A DNA stretch of 45,601 nt from NCBI GenBank assembly GCA_018715835.1, contig DVKV01000153.1, forward strand, positions 1 through 45,601, read 5' to 3'. How positions within the stretch are numbered: position 1 is the stretch's first letter; each line of letters opens with the position of its first letter. This document shows positions 16,999 to 24,957 of the stretch, one piece after another. The stretch is from Candidatus Faecousia intestinavium. GTDB taxonomy: Bacteria > Bacillota > Clostridia > Oscillospirales > Oscillospiraceae. The translations under genes were made by a program, and so were the position numbers. Under the pieces are notes generated by a model. The model searched no databases. It worked only from the letters and a program-made list of their open reading frames with translations, and was not told where the DNA came from.

Positions 16999-17722
16999 GC
17001 CGGTATCCTCTGGGAGTCACCATTTTGCCGCCGATGCTTTGGGTCATGGCGTTGCCGATGAACACGGTGCAGAACATATCTACCTCCTGCTCCGGCAGCT
17101 GTTCCAGGGTACAGGTCAGCCAGCTTTCCCCTTCCCGGCCGATGTTCCGGGCCACGGCGCACAGCCGGTCCCCGGGCAGCACCCGGCCCAGAATCTCACA
17201 GGCGTGGCGCAGATGGTCGGGGCGGCCATGGCTGGCCGGGTTGTAGAGCACCATGGACAGGTCGGACTGGGCCGCTGCAGTCAGCCGGGCTTCAATTTTC
17301 TCCCAGGGGGTCAGCCGGTCGCTGAGGCTGATGACAGCGAAATCGTGGGTCAGGGGAGCCCCCACCAGGGCGCCGCCGCTGCAGGCCGCGGTCAGGCCGG
17401 GGATCACCTCAATCTCCGGCTGGATGTTCTCCCCCCGGAGTTCGTAAATCAACGCCGCCATGCCGTAAACCACGCTGTCGCCGGAGCAGACCATGGCAAC
17501 GTTCTTGCCCTTCATGGCCTCATCCAGGGCCATCTGGCAGCGCTGGGTTTCCCGGGTCATGGGGGTGGTCAGAAATTCCTTGTCCGGATACCAGGGCTTC
17601 ACCAGATCCACATACACATGATAGCCGATGATGGTATCACAGCTTTGCAGCGCCCGGTCTGCCCGGATGGTCATGTTCTCATAATTGCCGGGGCCAATGC
17701 CCACCACATACAATTTAGCCAA
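16991..17722 (-). CDS. cbiH: Cobalt-precorrin-3 C17-methyltransferase
   Basis: A 243-residue SAM-dependent tetrapyrrole methylase (CbiH/CobJ) that methylates C17 with ring contraction. LYVVGIGPGNYENMT at the N-terminus and VAMVCSGDSVVYGMA near residue 75 are characteristic. The start codon is TTG (17722) with GGGAGG six bases upstream. No in-frame ATG allows the conserved N-terminus, so the rare start is well supported. It overlaps the end of cbiG by eight bases. Confidence 0.92.
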   Translation of the reverse strand: MAKLYVVGIGPGNYENMTIRADRALQSCDTIIGYHVYVDLVKPWYPDKEFLTTPMTRETQRCQMALDEAMKGKNVAMVCSGDSVVYGMAALIYELRGENIQPEIEVIPGLTAACSGGALVGAPLTHDFAVISLSDRLTPWEKIEARLTAAAQSDLSMVLYNPASHGRPDHLRHACEILGRVLPGDRLCAVARNIGREGESWLTCTLEQLPEQEVDMFCTVFIGNAMTQSIGGKMVTPRGYRHG

Positions 17723-18731
17723 AGTCTACCTCCCAATGTTCCGCCGCCAGGGCAACGGTGACGCCCCCCAGGGCTGTTTTCTCTATCAGCAAATGCTCCG
17801 CTCCCGCCAGGGCCGCCCGCTCGCAGACATTGTCCACGCCGGTAACGCTCCGGACGAAAGCAGAAGAAGCCGTGGTTCCCTCCACCGCCAGCAATTGGTC
17901 AGCGGTGTAAAAAGTCACAGGCCAATGGTTTTCCTCGCAAACTTCCAGCAAGCCCGTTTCCTGGGCCTTCAGGTCAATGGACGCCGCCCGGGCAATGGCC
18001 CGGCGGTCAATTTTGTGATCTTCCAGCACGGCGGACACCGCATTCTCCACCGCCTGGGCAGAAATCCCCTTCCGGCAGCCGATGCCCAGATGCAGTGCCT
18101 TGGGAATCAGCCGGAGGGTCACGTCAAAAGGCTCTTCCGTGCCCCAGGTGAGATAAATGCCCACCTTTCCCGTCTCCCCGGCAATCACCCCCGGGGGCAG
18201 TTTGCCCCGGATGGGGAAGTCACTTTTCAGCGGCACCGGGCCTTCCAGAATGGCGGCGGAAACGGCTTTCGCCGCTTTCAGGTCGGACAGGACATAGCCT
18301 TTTTCCGTGGCCCAGGTGTCCACGGAGAATTTCCGGTTCACATCCGTAGCGGTGGTGATCACCGGGGTGGCCCCCAGAGCTTCCGCCAGCCGCCGGGTCA
18401 GGGCGTTGGCCCCGCCAATGTGCCCGGAGAGCAGGGAAATCACAAAGTTCCCCCCTTCATCCAGGCATACCACCGCCGGGTCCGAGGTTTTGGACGCCAC
18501 AAAGGGGGCAATCTCCCGGACGGCGATGCCGCAGGAGCCTACGAAAACCAGCAGTTCCGACTCCCGGAATTTCTCTCCGTAAAAATCCCGGGAGGGCTTG
18601 GGAATGGGGGCGTACCCCTCTCCCGCCAGCCGCTCCGGGGCATAGCAGGAAATCTCGTCCGTCAGCGCCCGGCAGACCTTCCGCCCGGTTTCCATCCCCC
18701 GGCGGCTGTAGGCAAACAGGGCTGCCTTCAC
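17715..18731 (-). CDS. cbiG: Cobalt-precorrin-5A hydrolase
   Basis: A 338-residue CbiG that opens the delta-lactone ring of cobalt-precorrin-5A and releases acetaldehyde. Visible family segments are LLVFVGSCGIAVREIAPFV near residue 60, then LLSGHIGGANALTRRLAE. The C-terminal CbiG domain contains LGIGCRKGISAQAVE near residue 225. The start is GTG 18731, overlapping the cbiF stop as GTGA. The frame continues upstream, but that part is the end of cbiF in another frame. Full length; no truncation seen. Confidence 0.92.
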   Translation of the reverse strand: MKAALFAYSRRGMETGRKVCRALTDEISCYAPERLAGEGYAPIPKPSRDFYGEKFRESELLVFVGSCGIAVREIAPFVASKTSDPAVVCLDEGGNFVISLLSGHIGGANALTRRLAEALGATPVITTATDVNRKFSVDTWATEKGYVLSDLKAAKAVSAAILEGPVPLKSDFPIRGKLPPGVIAGETGKVGIYLTWGTEEPFDVTLRLIPKALHLGIGCRKGISAQAVENAVSAVLEDHKIDRRAIARAASIDLKAQETGLLEVCEENHWPVTFYTADQLLAVEGTTASSAFVRSVTGVDNVCERAALAGAEHLLIEKTALGGVTVALAAEHWEVDFG

Positions 18732-19483
18732 TGGGTGGCCTCCCGGAATTCTGTGGTGAATCCGGGGTGATACAGCAGCGAACGCAGGTAGTGCTCGCCC
18801 ATGCACTGACCCACCACAATCAAAGAGGTTTTGGTCAGGCCGTTTTTCTTCACCGTCTCGTGGAGGGTGTCCACGGTGCAGCGGAAAATCTTCTCATCCG
18901 GCCAGGTAGCCTTATACACCACCGCCACCGGGGTATTGCCGGGGTAGCCCCCTTCCAGCAGTTCCTTTTGCAGCTTCTCCGTCAAAGAGGTGCTGAGGAA
19001 CAGCACCATAGTGGCCTGGTGGGCTGCCAGGGAACGGATGGACTCCCGCTCCGGCACCGGAGTCCGGCCGGCAGCCCGGGTGATGATCACCGTCTGGCTT
19101 ACGTCCGGCAGAGTATACTCGGTTTTCAGAGACGAGGCAGCCCCGCAGAAGGCGCTGACGCCGGGGCAGACATCATACTCGATGCCCCGCTGGATCAGTT
19201 CGTCAAACTGCTCCCGCACCGCGCCATAAATGCTGGAGTCTCCCGTGTGGAGCCGGACGGTGGTCTGCCCCGCCTGCTCCGCCTGCTCGATGACGGCAAT
19301 CACTTCTTCCAGAGTCATTTTTGCGCTGTCGTGAATCTCGCAGCCTTCCTTGCAGTTTTCCAGCAGCGCCGGATTCACCAGGGAACCGGCATAGATCACC
19401 ACATCCGCCTGCTGGAGCAGCCGCTGCCCCCGAACCGTTATCAAATCCACGGCGCCGCTTCCCGCGCCTACAAAATGCACCAT
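18728..19483 (-). CDS. cbiF: Cobalt-precorrin-4 C11-methyltransferase
   Basis: A 251-residue tetrapyrrole methylase (CbiF/CobM). VHFVGAGSGAVDLITVRG at the N-terminus, VVIYAGSLVNPALL near residue 33, HTGDSSIYGAVREQ and DVCPGVSAFCGAAS are typical of C11 methyltransferases. The start ATG 19483 has AAGGAGG upstream, within the last codons of cbiD (16-base overlap). Its stop overlaps the GTG of cbiG. Confidence 0.93.
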   Translation of the reverse strand: MVHFVGAGSGAVDLITVRGQRLLQQADVVIYAGSLVNPALLENCKEGCEIHDSAKMTLEEVIAVIEQAEQAGQTTVRLHTGDSSIYGAVREQFDELIQRGIEYDVCPGVSAFCGAASSLKTEYTLPDVSQTVIITRAAGRTPVPERESIRSLAAHQATMVLFLSTSLTEKLQKELLEGGYPGNTPVAVVYKATWPDEKIFRCTVDTLHETVKKNGLTKTSLIVVGQCMGEHYLRSLLYHPGFTTEFREATQ

Positions 19484-20616
19484 GATGCACCCTCCTTACA
19501 CTTTTCCAGCAATTCCCGGGCATTTTCGCTCATACCCAGAATGCCGTATTCTTTGGAATAAACAATGGTTCCCGTTTCCAGGGATTCTCCCCCGAACCGG
19601 GCCAGATGCTCCCCGATTTTGCCGGTAAGGCTTGCCAGCGCCGGTTCCCAGCAGCCGCCCTCCCGGAGCAGCCGCAGCGCTTCGTCACAGGCAACACACT
19701 GAAGCATTCCGGCGATGCGCTCCCGGTCCAGCCCCGCCGCTCCGGCGTGGGCCGCCAGGATTTCCATCCGGCAGTCGCCGTATTTGGAGTGGGTGTTGCC
19801 CATGCCCCCGGCCACCTTCACCAGCTTGCCGATGTGTCCGATGAGCAAGGCTCCACGGAATTCCAGTTCCCGGCAGATTCCCAGGGTTGTCTGGATATAA
19901 TTGGAACACTGCACCGCCAGGGCGGAATCAATTCCCAGCTCCTGCCGGATAAAGTCCGAGCCATAGTTGCCCGGAGTCAGCAGCACGAAGTCTGCCCCGT
20001 TTCTCCGGCGCTGGGTCAGCTCCACCCGGATGGTGTCCACCAGGGCTTTCTCGCTCATGGGCTCCACAATGCCGGTGGTGCCCAAAATGGAGATGCCCCC
20101 CACAATGCCCAGCCGGGGATTAAAGGTCTGCTTCGCCAGCCGCTGCCCCTCGGGCACGGAAATCTCCACCCCCAGGCCGCCGTGGTAATCCGTCAGGGCC
20201 ATGACCTGAGCCACATTCTCCCGGATCATCTTCCGGGGTACGGAGTTGATGGCCGCTTCCCCCACCGCCTGGTCCAGACCCGGCTTGGTCACCCGGCCCA
20301 CCCCGGCACCGCCGTCAATGGAGATGCCGGGGATCTCCTGCCGGAACACCCGGGCATAGATCAGGGTTCCGTGAGTCACATCCGGGTCGTCCCCGCCATC
20401 CTTGCGGATGGCACAGGACACCTGGGTTTGCTCCCGATGGATATCCTCCACTTCCAGCTTCAGTTCCATGCCCTTGGGGGTCAGCAGAGAAATCTCCCGT
20501 TTTTCCGTTCCCGTCAGCAGCATCCAGGCCGCCGCCTTGGCAGCCGCCGCAGCACAGGAGCCGGTGGTGTAGCCCAGCCGCAGCCGCTTTCCGTCTTTTT
20601 CGATGTACGCTTCCAT
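19468..20616 (-). CDS. cbiD: Cobalt-precorrin-5B C1-methyltransferase
   Basis: A 382-residue CbiD that methylates C1 in the anaerobic pathway. LRLGYTTGSCAAAAAKAA near residue 10 is the family signature, and GTTGIVEPMSEKALVDTI in the middle is also conserved. The start is the ATG at 20616, four bases after the cbiC stop. The open frame upstream of it belongs to the cbiC region and has no family similarity. cbiD together with cbiG, cbiF and cbiK marks the cobalt-early (anaerobic) route. Confidence 0.93.
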   Translation of the reverse strand: MEAYIEKDGKRLRLGYTTGSCAAAAAKAAAWMLLTGTEKREISLLTPKGMELKLEVEDIHREQTQVSCAIRKDGGDDPDVTHGTLIYARVFRQEIPGISIDGGAGVGRVTKPGLDQAVGEAAINSVPRKMIRENVAQVMALTDYHGGLGVEISVPEGQRLAKQTFNPRLGIVGGISILGTTGIVEPMSEKALVDTIRVELTQRRRNGADFVLLTPGNYGSDFIRQELGIDSALAVQCSNYIQTTLGICRELEFRGALLIGHIGKLVKVAGGMGNTHSKYGDCRMEILAAHAGAAGLDRERIAGMLQCVACDEALRLLREGGCWEPALASLTGKIGEHLARFGGESLETGTIVYSKEYGILGMSENARELLEKCKEGASWCIL

Positions 20617-20620
20617 AGTT

Positions 20621-21244
20621 TCAGCGCAGAATCTGATACAGCAGGGCGTTGCAGATGGCCGCCGCCACGTTGCTGCCGCCCTTCCGTCCCCGGGCCACAA
20701 TGTAAGGGACGTCCAGGGGAAGAATCATTTCCTTGCTCTCCACCACGTTCACAAAGCCCACCGGCACCCCGATGATCAGCGCCGGATTCAGTTTTCCCGC
20801 CAGAATCTGCTCCTGGAGGGAGATCAGCGCCGTGGGAGCGTTGCCGATAGCGAAGATGCAGGGCTTTTCCAGCCGGGCTGCGTGTTCCATGGACACCACC
20901 GCCCGGGTGATGCCCCGTTCCTTGGCCTCCGCCGCCACCTCCGGGTCGGACATGAAGCAATGAACCTGTCCCCCCAGCCGGGCCAGAATGGCCTTGTTGA
21001 TGCCCGCTTTGGCCATCTGGGTATCGGTTACAATGTCGCAGCCGTTTTTCAGAGCCTCCAGGCCCTTCTCCACGGCGTGGTCAGAAAACACCAGATTCTC
21101 CACATAGGAAAAATCTGCGGTGGTGTGAATCACCCGCTTGATTACAGGGGCCTGGACCGGGTCCAGTTTGGTGTCCCCCAGCAGCTCGGTGATGATTTCA
21201 AAGCTTCGTTTTTCAATCTCTCCTGGTTTCATGGTCTCCAGCAT
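20621..21244 (-). CDS. cbiC: Cobalt-precorrin-8 methylmutase
   Basis: A 207-residue CbiC/CobH that moves the methyl group from C11 to C12, forming cobyrinic acid. IKRVIHTTADFSYVENLVF carries the catalytic histidine, and GVPVGFVNVVESKE near the C-terminus is highly typical. The ATG at 21244 has AAAGGAG ten bases upstream. A second ATG at 21232 has only three bases to GGAG, so the first is preferred. It overlaps the end of cbiA by 32 bases. Confidence 0.9.
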   Translation of the reverse strand: MLETMKPGEIEKRSFEIITELLGDTKLDPVQAPVIKRVIHTTADFSYVENLVFSDHAVEKGLEALKNGCDIVTDTQMAKAGINKAILARLGGQVHCFMSDPEVAAEAKERGITRAVVSMEHAARLEKPCIFAIGNAPTALISLQEQILAGKLNPALIIGVPVGFVNVVESKEMILPLDVPYIVARGRKGGSNVAAAICNALLYQILR

Positions 21245-22595
21245 GACGATGTTTCTCCTTTCGGCAAGCCGTATAGAAATTCCGGACAAACGCCGGATTG
21301 GCATAAAAATGGAAATGGGGGAATCCGGCGTACAACGTGGGGGTCGCCACGGCGCAGGCCCAGGACTTTCCGCTGACCTTTTCCGCAGTAAAATCCGTCC
21401 CGGGGATCGTACAGTCCCAGTGGTGGAACTCATGGGCCGGAATGGATTCCCCGGCATGGCACAGAAGATTATCCTTCCGGGCCGTCAGGGTCACATACCC
21501 GAAGCGGGTGAGCTTTCCATTGTCGTAGCATTCTCCTTCCAGCGCCCCCGCCATGGGCGTTCCAGCGATGGCCTGGGTCAGATACATGAATCCGCCGCAC
21601 TCGGCGATGCAGGGCAGCCCCGCCGCCAGCGCAGTCCGGATGGATTCCAGCATGGTTTGGTTCTGCCCCAATTGAGGGGTATAGAGTTCCGGATAGCCGC
21701 CCCCCAGGTACAATCCCTGGCAGTTCTCCGGCAGTTTCTCATCGGCCAGGGGGCTGAAATACACCAGCTCCGCCCCCAGTTCCTCCAGGGCTTTCAGGTT
21801 GTCCCCATAGTAAAAGCAGAAGGCTTTGTCCATGGCAACGGCAATCCGCACCGGCTCCTGCCGCTCCATGACAGCCGGTTCAAAGGCAAGCGGCGGAGCC
21901 GACCGGGCCAGGGCCAGCAGGCCCTCCAGGTCCAGGCTCTTCTCCGCCTGGGCTGCCAGCAGGTTCAGCTTCTGCTTCAGGCCCTCCACCTCCTGGGCGG
22001 TGACCAGCCCCAGATGCCGGCTTTCCAGGGCGCATTCCTTCATGGGCGGCAGGTATCCCAGAGGAATCACCCGCTCCCCGAACCGCTCCCGGATGGCTTG
22101 GGCCAAGGCGGGGTAGCTCATGGGGCTGCACTGGTTCAGAATCACGCCTTGGATGCCGTTTTCCGGTTCCAGTTCCAGAAAGCCCTGGATGGTAGCCAGT
22201 ACCGAATAGGCCGCTCCCCGGGCATTCACTGCCAGCACCACAGGGCTCCCGGTTTCCCGGGCCACCGCATAGGTGCTGGCCCGGGTGGAGGTCAGGCTCA
22301 GTCCGTCATAGAACCCCATGACCCCCTCCACAATGCTCACATCACAGTCCCGGCTGTTTCGGGCCAGCAGGAACTTCAGGGTATTGGGAGAAAAAAAGAA
22401 CAAATCCAGATTGGCGCTGTGGGCGCCGATGACCCGGCTGTGAAACATGGGGTCAATGTAGTCCGGGCCGCACTTGAAAGCCCCCACCCCCAGCCCCCGG
22501 TTTACCAGGGCCTGCAAAATGGCACAGGTCAGGGTGGTCTTTCCGCAGCCGCTGTTGGTTCCCGCCACTACCAATCTGGGCACGGTCTGCATCAT
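21213..22595 (-). CDS. cbiA: Cobyrinate a,c-diamide synthase
   Basis: A 460-residue amidotransferase that amidates side chains a and c of cobyrinic acid. The N-terminal ATPase begins RLVVAGTNSGCGKTTLT and contains FKCGPDYIDPMFH. The C-terminal glutamine amidotransferase domain has its cysteine in CIAECGGFMYLT. AAGGAGGT precedes the double ATG at 22595. It is the second gene of the operon, separated from cbiK by a short gap with a strong hairpin. Confidence 0.95.
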   Translation of the reverse strand: MMQTVPRLVVAGTNSGCGKTTLTCAILQALVNRGLGVGAFKCGPDYIDPMFHSRVIGAHSANLDLFFFSPNTLKFLLARNSRDCDVSIVEGVMGFYDGLSLTSTRASTYAVARETGSPVVLAVNARGAAYSVLATIQGFLELEPENGIQGVILNQCSPMSYPALAQAIRERFGERVIPLGYLPPMKECALESRHLGLVTAQEVEGLKQKLNLLAAQAEKSLDLEGLLALARSAPPLAFEPAVMERQEPVRIAVAMDKAFCFYYGDNLKALEELGAELVYFSPLADEKLPENCQGLYLGGGYPELYTPQLGQNQTMLESIRTALAAGLPCIAECGGFMYLTQAIAGTPMAGALEGECYDNGKLTRFGYVTLTARKDNLLCHAGESIPAHEFHHWDCTIPGTDFTAEKVSGKSWACAVATPTLYAGFPHFHFYANPAFVRNFYTACRKEKHRHAGDHETRRD

Positions 22596-22622
22596 ACACC
22601 GTACCTCCTTACACGAAACGTA

Positions 22623-22648
22623 CCCACGGGACAGCCCGGTCCCGTGGG
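22623..22648 (-). other. Intercistronic hairpin between cbiK and cbiA
   Basis: A perfect ten-base inverted repeat (CCCACGGGAC and its complement) with a six-base loop lies between the cbiK stop and the cbiA ribosome site. No T run follows, so it is not a standard terminator. It may protect or define mRNA ends. Confidence 0.6.
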
Positions 22649-22658
22649 CGAAACAGCG

Positions 22659-23858
22659 TTACTGGTCTTCCGCCTGGTTGGTCCCCTCCCGGCAGAAGGT
22701 CAGCTCCCGGTCATACCAGGTATCTCTGCCCACGCTCCAGGCCGCACAAAGCGTCGGAGTGTCCAGCGCCGCCACCGGCAGGGAAAACACCTGTCTGCCC
22801 TGGCTGTCGGTATGGGGCTGAATCCAGCTGCCGGAATCTGCCTGCCGGGCCTGGGCCGCCGTTCCCGGATAGAGTTTGCCGTAGCCGTCGCCGCTCAGAA
22901 TCAGGTCCGCCGTCATGACGCCCTGTTCCACCCGGAGCTGACACGCCTTCACCCGGAACATGGGAGAACTGGAACGCACTTCCAGGTTGTAAACGCCGTC
23001 CGCCAGAGTTTCCGGCAGCAGCTGCACATCCTGGGGACGAAGCGCAAACTCCGGCCCGGTCATGGCGTCCGACGCATGACCCACCAGCATTTTCTGCACG
23101 CCGGGGTACTGGCCCAGACCCTTCAGCACGCATTCCACCGGATACCCGGCCTGCTGGAACAGGGCTTTCCAGGAGTCCTCCTCGGTTCCGGCCATGTCAT
23201 TGTTGGCATGGTCTCCCGCCACCAGCATCAGAGGAATCAGCACCACCCGGCGGGCGTCGGTTTTCTTCACCAGCTCCAGCACGTTTTCCACCGTGGGTTC
23301 AGCCTCCACAGTGCCCACAAAATAGTTAACATAACCCTCATTCCACAGTTTGTGCTGCAGCTTCTCATAGGTATCGTTGGCAGCGTGTTCCGTGCCATGG
23401 CCCATATAGACAACGGCGGTGTCCTTGCCATATTCCTTGGTATCCTCCGCCAGAATGGAAATCAGGGTATCATAGTCCCGGTCCAGGGTCAGCAGCGCCC
23501 GGCCCACTTTGACGGAATGAAACTTCTCCGCAAATTCCGCCACTTCTTCCAGCACGTCGTGGTATTCACTGCCGGTAATCACATGAGTCGGCTGAATCAC
23601 CACATCCCGGACGCCGTCATGCACCAGCCGCTCCAGGGCCTGGCGCACATTGTCAATTTCCAGTCCGTCACGCTGTTTCAGAATGTCCAGGATCACCTGG
23701 CTGGTAAAGGCCCGGCGCACCTGATAATCCGGGTATGCCGTTTGCAAAGCCGTCTCCACGGCGCCAATGGTCAGCTCCCGGGATTCGGGGTAACTGGTGC
23801 CAAAGGAAACCACCATCAAAACCGGCTTGGAATTGAATTGGGACATAAACTGTTTCAT
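22659..23858 (-). CDS. cbiK: Sirohydrochlorin cobaltochelatase CbiK with extra C-terminal domain
   Basis: A 399-residue protein, much longer than Salmonella CbiK (about 264). Residues 10-265 are the chelatase, which inserts cobalt into sirohydrochlorin. VVSFGTSYPESRE opens the domain; His154 in YMGHGTEHAAN and His217 in VAGDHANND fit the metal-binding histidines. Residues from about 268 to the end form an added domain with DGVYNLEV, a GVMTADLILSGDGYGKLYPG stretch and a WYDRELTF end, which looks like a beta-sandwich. Its role is unknown. No signal peptide is visible. The start could be ATG 23858 or ATG 23846; a TTG at 23900 is less likely. It is the first gene behind the cobalamin riboswitch. 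Confidence 0.88.
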   Translation of the reverse strand: MKQFMSQFNSKPVLMVVSFGTSYPESRELTIGAVETALQTAYPDYQVRRAFTSQVILDILKQRDGLEIDNVRQALERLVHDGVRDVVIQPTHVITGSEYHDVLEEVAEFAEKFHSVKVGRALLTLDRDYDTLISILAEDTKEYGKDTAVVYMGHGTEHAANDTYEKLQHKLWNEGYVNYFVGTVEAEPTVENVLELVKKTDARRVVLIPLMLVAGDHANNDMAGTEEDSWKALFQQAGYPVECVLKGLGQYPGVQKMLVGHASDAMTGPEFALRPQDVQLLPETLADGVYNLEVRSSSPMFRVKACQLRVEQGVMTADLILSGDGYGKLYPGTAAQARQADSGSWIQPHTDSQGRQVFSLPVAALDTPTLCAAWSVGRDTWYDRELTFCREGTNQAEDQ

Positions 23859-23895
23859 TCCTTCCGTTGCAGCATTTTCCGGCAATGAGCCGGTA

Positions 23896-23936
23896 GACAA
23901 GAACAGCCGGAGCCTGTCTCAATGGACAGCTCCGGC
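23896..23936 (-). terminator. Riboswitch expression-platform terminator
   Basis: GCCGGAGC-TGTC (23936-23925) pairs with GACA-G-GCTCCGGC (23918-23906) with one bulged G, followed by TGTTCTTGT. It lies between the cobalamin aptamer and cbiK. The T run is broken, but the position fits a riboswitch-controlled terminator. Confidence 0.6.
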
Positions 23937-23984
23937 CGTTTTTCCGTAAGCGATGGAACCGCCCGTTTCCGTGGGCAATCCCCT

Positions 23985-24225
23985 TTTCTCATCTCAGCAG
24001 GTCTCCTGACTCGCGCCTCACCGGTTCGGGCGCTCCTTCTCAGACCCATGGTCCAATGGCTGACTTTCGTCCTGCGCCCGGCCTCCGCGCTTACAGTGGC
24101 GGTACCGCTCCGGATTTGCACCGGATTCTCTATTCTCCGCCCATCCCTTCCGGGTCTGGGCCGGCACTGAAATGTCTGTGGAAGCTCTGATTCCGTCGGC
24201 GAGCACCAGCGCCCAGCCGAAAGCA
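23985..24225 (-). promoter_or_regulatory. Cobalamin riboswitch
   Basis: On the minus strand the conserved core GCCACTGTAAGCGC (24100-24087) is preceded by GGTGCAAATCCGGAGCGGTA. It is followed by the B12 box AGTCAGGAGACCTG (24011-23998). These are the hallmark elements of adenosylcobalamin-sensing riboswitches. Bound cobalamin is expected to shut off the whole cbi/cob operon. The outer boundaries are approximate. Confidence 0.95.
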
Positions 24226-24258
24226 ATTGATTCAAAGGTTCCAATTTTTACTATCCAT

Positions 24259-24287
24259 AGAATACTCGCCTTTGTCAGGTTTGTCAA
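24259..24287 (-). promoter_or_regulatory. Promoter of the cobalamin operon
   Basis: Minus-strand TTGACA (24287-24282), a 17-base spacer and TATTCT (24264-24259), a short distance upstream of the riboswitch aptamer. Confidence 0.75.
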
Positions 24288-24320
24288 GAAAAAATCCCCC
24301 TGCATTTTCCCTGGGGTGTA

Positions 24321-24349
24321 TTGACAGTTTTCCGGGGGAACGGTATAGT
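24321..24349 (+). promoter_or_regulatory. Promoter of the DUF2284 gene
   Basis: TTGACA (24321-24326), a 17-base spacer and TATAGT (24344-24349), 20 bases before the ATG. It is divergent from the cobalamin operon promoter, whose -35 lies 34 bases away. Confidence 0.8.
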
Positions 24350-24369
24350 AACAGCAAGAGGTGATTGCC

Positions 24370-24909
24370 ATGACACAGCAGGAAATGCTGGCCCTGGCAG
24401 CGGAAGAAGGCTTTGCCGCCGCTGCTGTTATTGATACCAAAGACATTGTGTTTGACCCCATGTTCCGCCCCTATTGTGAGGAAAATCTCTGTGGGCAGTA
24501 TGGCGCCAACTACTCCTGTCCCCCGGACTGCGGCTCCCCGGAGGAGATGAAGCAGCGGGTTCTGGCACACCGCCATGCCCTGGTGCTGCAAAGCATCTGG
24601 GAGATCTCCGATTTTTCCGATGCCGCCGCCATCAAGCAGGCCAAAACCGCCCACAACACCGCAGAAATCCAGCTGGTGAAAAAGCTCCGTGCCCAGGGGC
24701 ATCCCGGGTTCATTGTGGGCGCCAGCGGCTGCGCCCTGTGCCATCCCTGCAAGCAAACCCTGGGGCAGCCCTGTGCCTTCCCGGACTACCGTTACAGCTG
24801 CATGTCCGCCTACTGCGTTTTCGTCAAGAAGCTGGCAGACGCCTGCGGCATGGAATATGACTGCGGGGAGGGTCTGCTGGCCTTCTTCGGAATGTATATC
24901 TTCGATTGA
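24370..24909 (+). CDS. DUF2284 cysteine-rich metal-binding family protein
   Basis: A 179-residue soluble protein rich in Cys. YCEENLCGQYGANYSCPPDC near residue 35 and a second cluster, SGCALCHPCKQTLGQPCAF near residue 118, are typical of DUF2284 proteins, which are thought to bind metal or an iron-sulphur cluster. No biochemical role is established. The ATG at 24370 has AGAGGTG upstream; a GTG at 24361 is the alternative. It is divergent from the B12 operon with its own promoter and terminator. A link with corrinoid or cobalt metabolism is only suggested by position. Confidence 0.8.
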   Translation: MTQQEMLALAAEEGFAAAAVIDTKDIVFDPMFRPYCEENLCGQYGANYSCPPDCGSPEEMKQRVLAHRHALVLQSIWEISDFSDAAAIKQAKTAHNTAEIQLVKKLRAQGHPGFIVGASGCALCHPCKQTLGQPCAFPDYRYSCMSAYCVFVKKLADACGMEYDCGEGLLAFFGMYIFD

Positions 24910-24923
24910 TTTTCAAATGCAGA

Positions 24924-24957
24924 CAGGGCCTGTGCGAAAGCACAGGCCCTGTTTTTT
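24924..24957 (+). terminator. Terminator after the DUF2284 gene
   Basis: A perfect twelve-base stem CAGGGCCTGTGC with a GAAA tetraloop (24924-24951) is followed by six T. It ends on the last codon of the convergent transketolase gene. Confidence 0.95.

Noticed and set aside
21138-23888. Long plus-strand open frame across cbiA and cbiK
   Set aside because: It lies opposite two clear enzymes with conserved catalytic motifs; its composition is arbitrary and no ribosome site fits.
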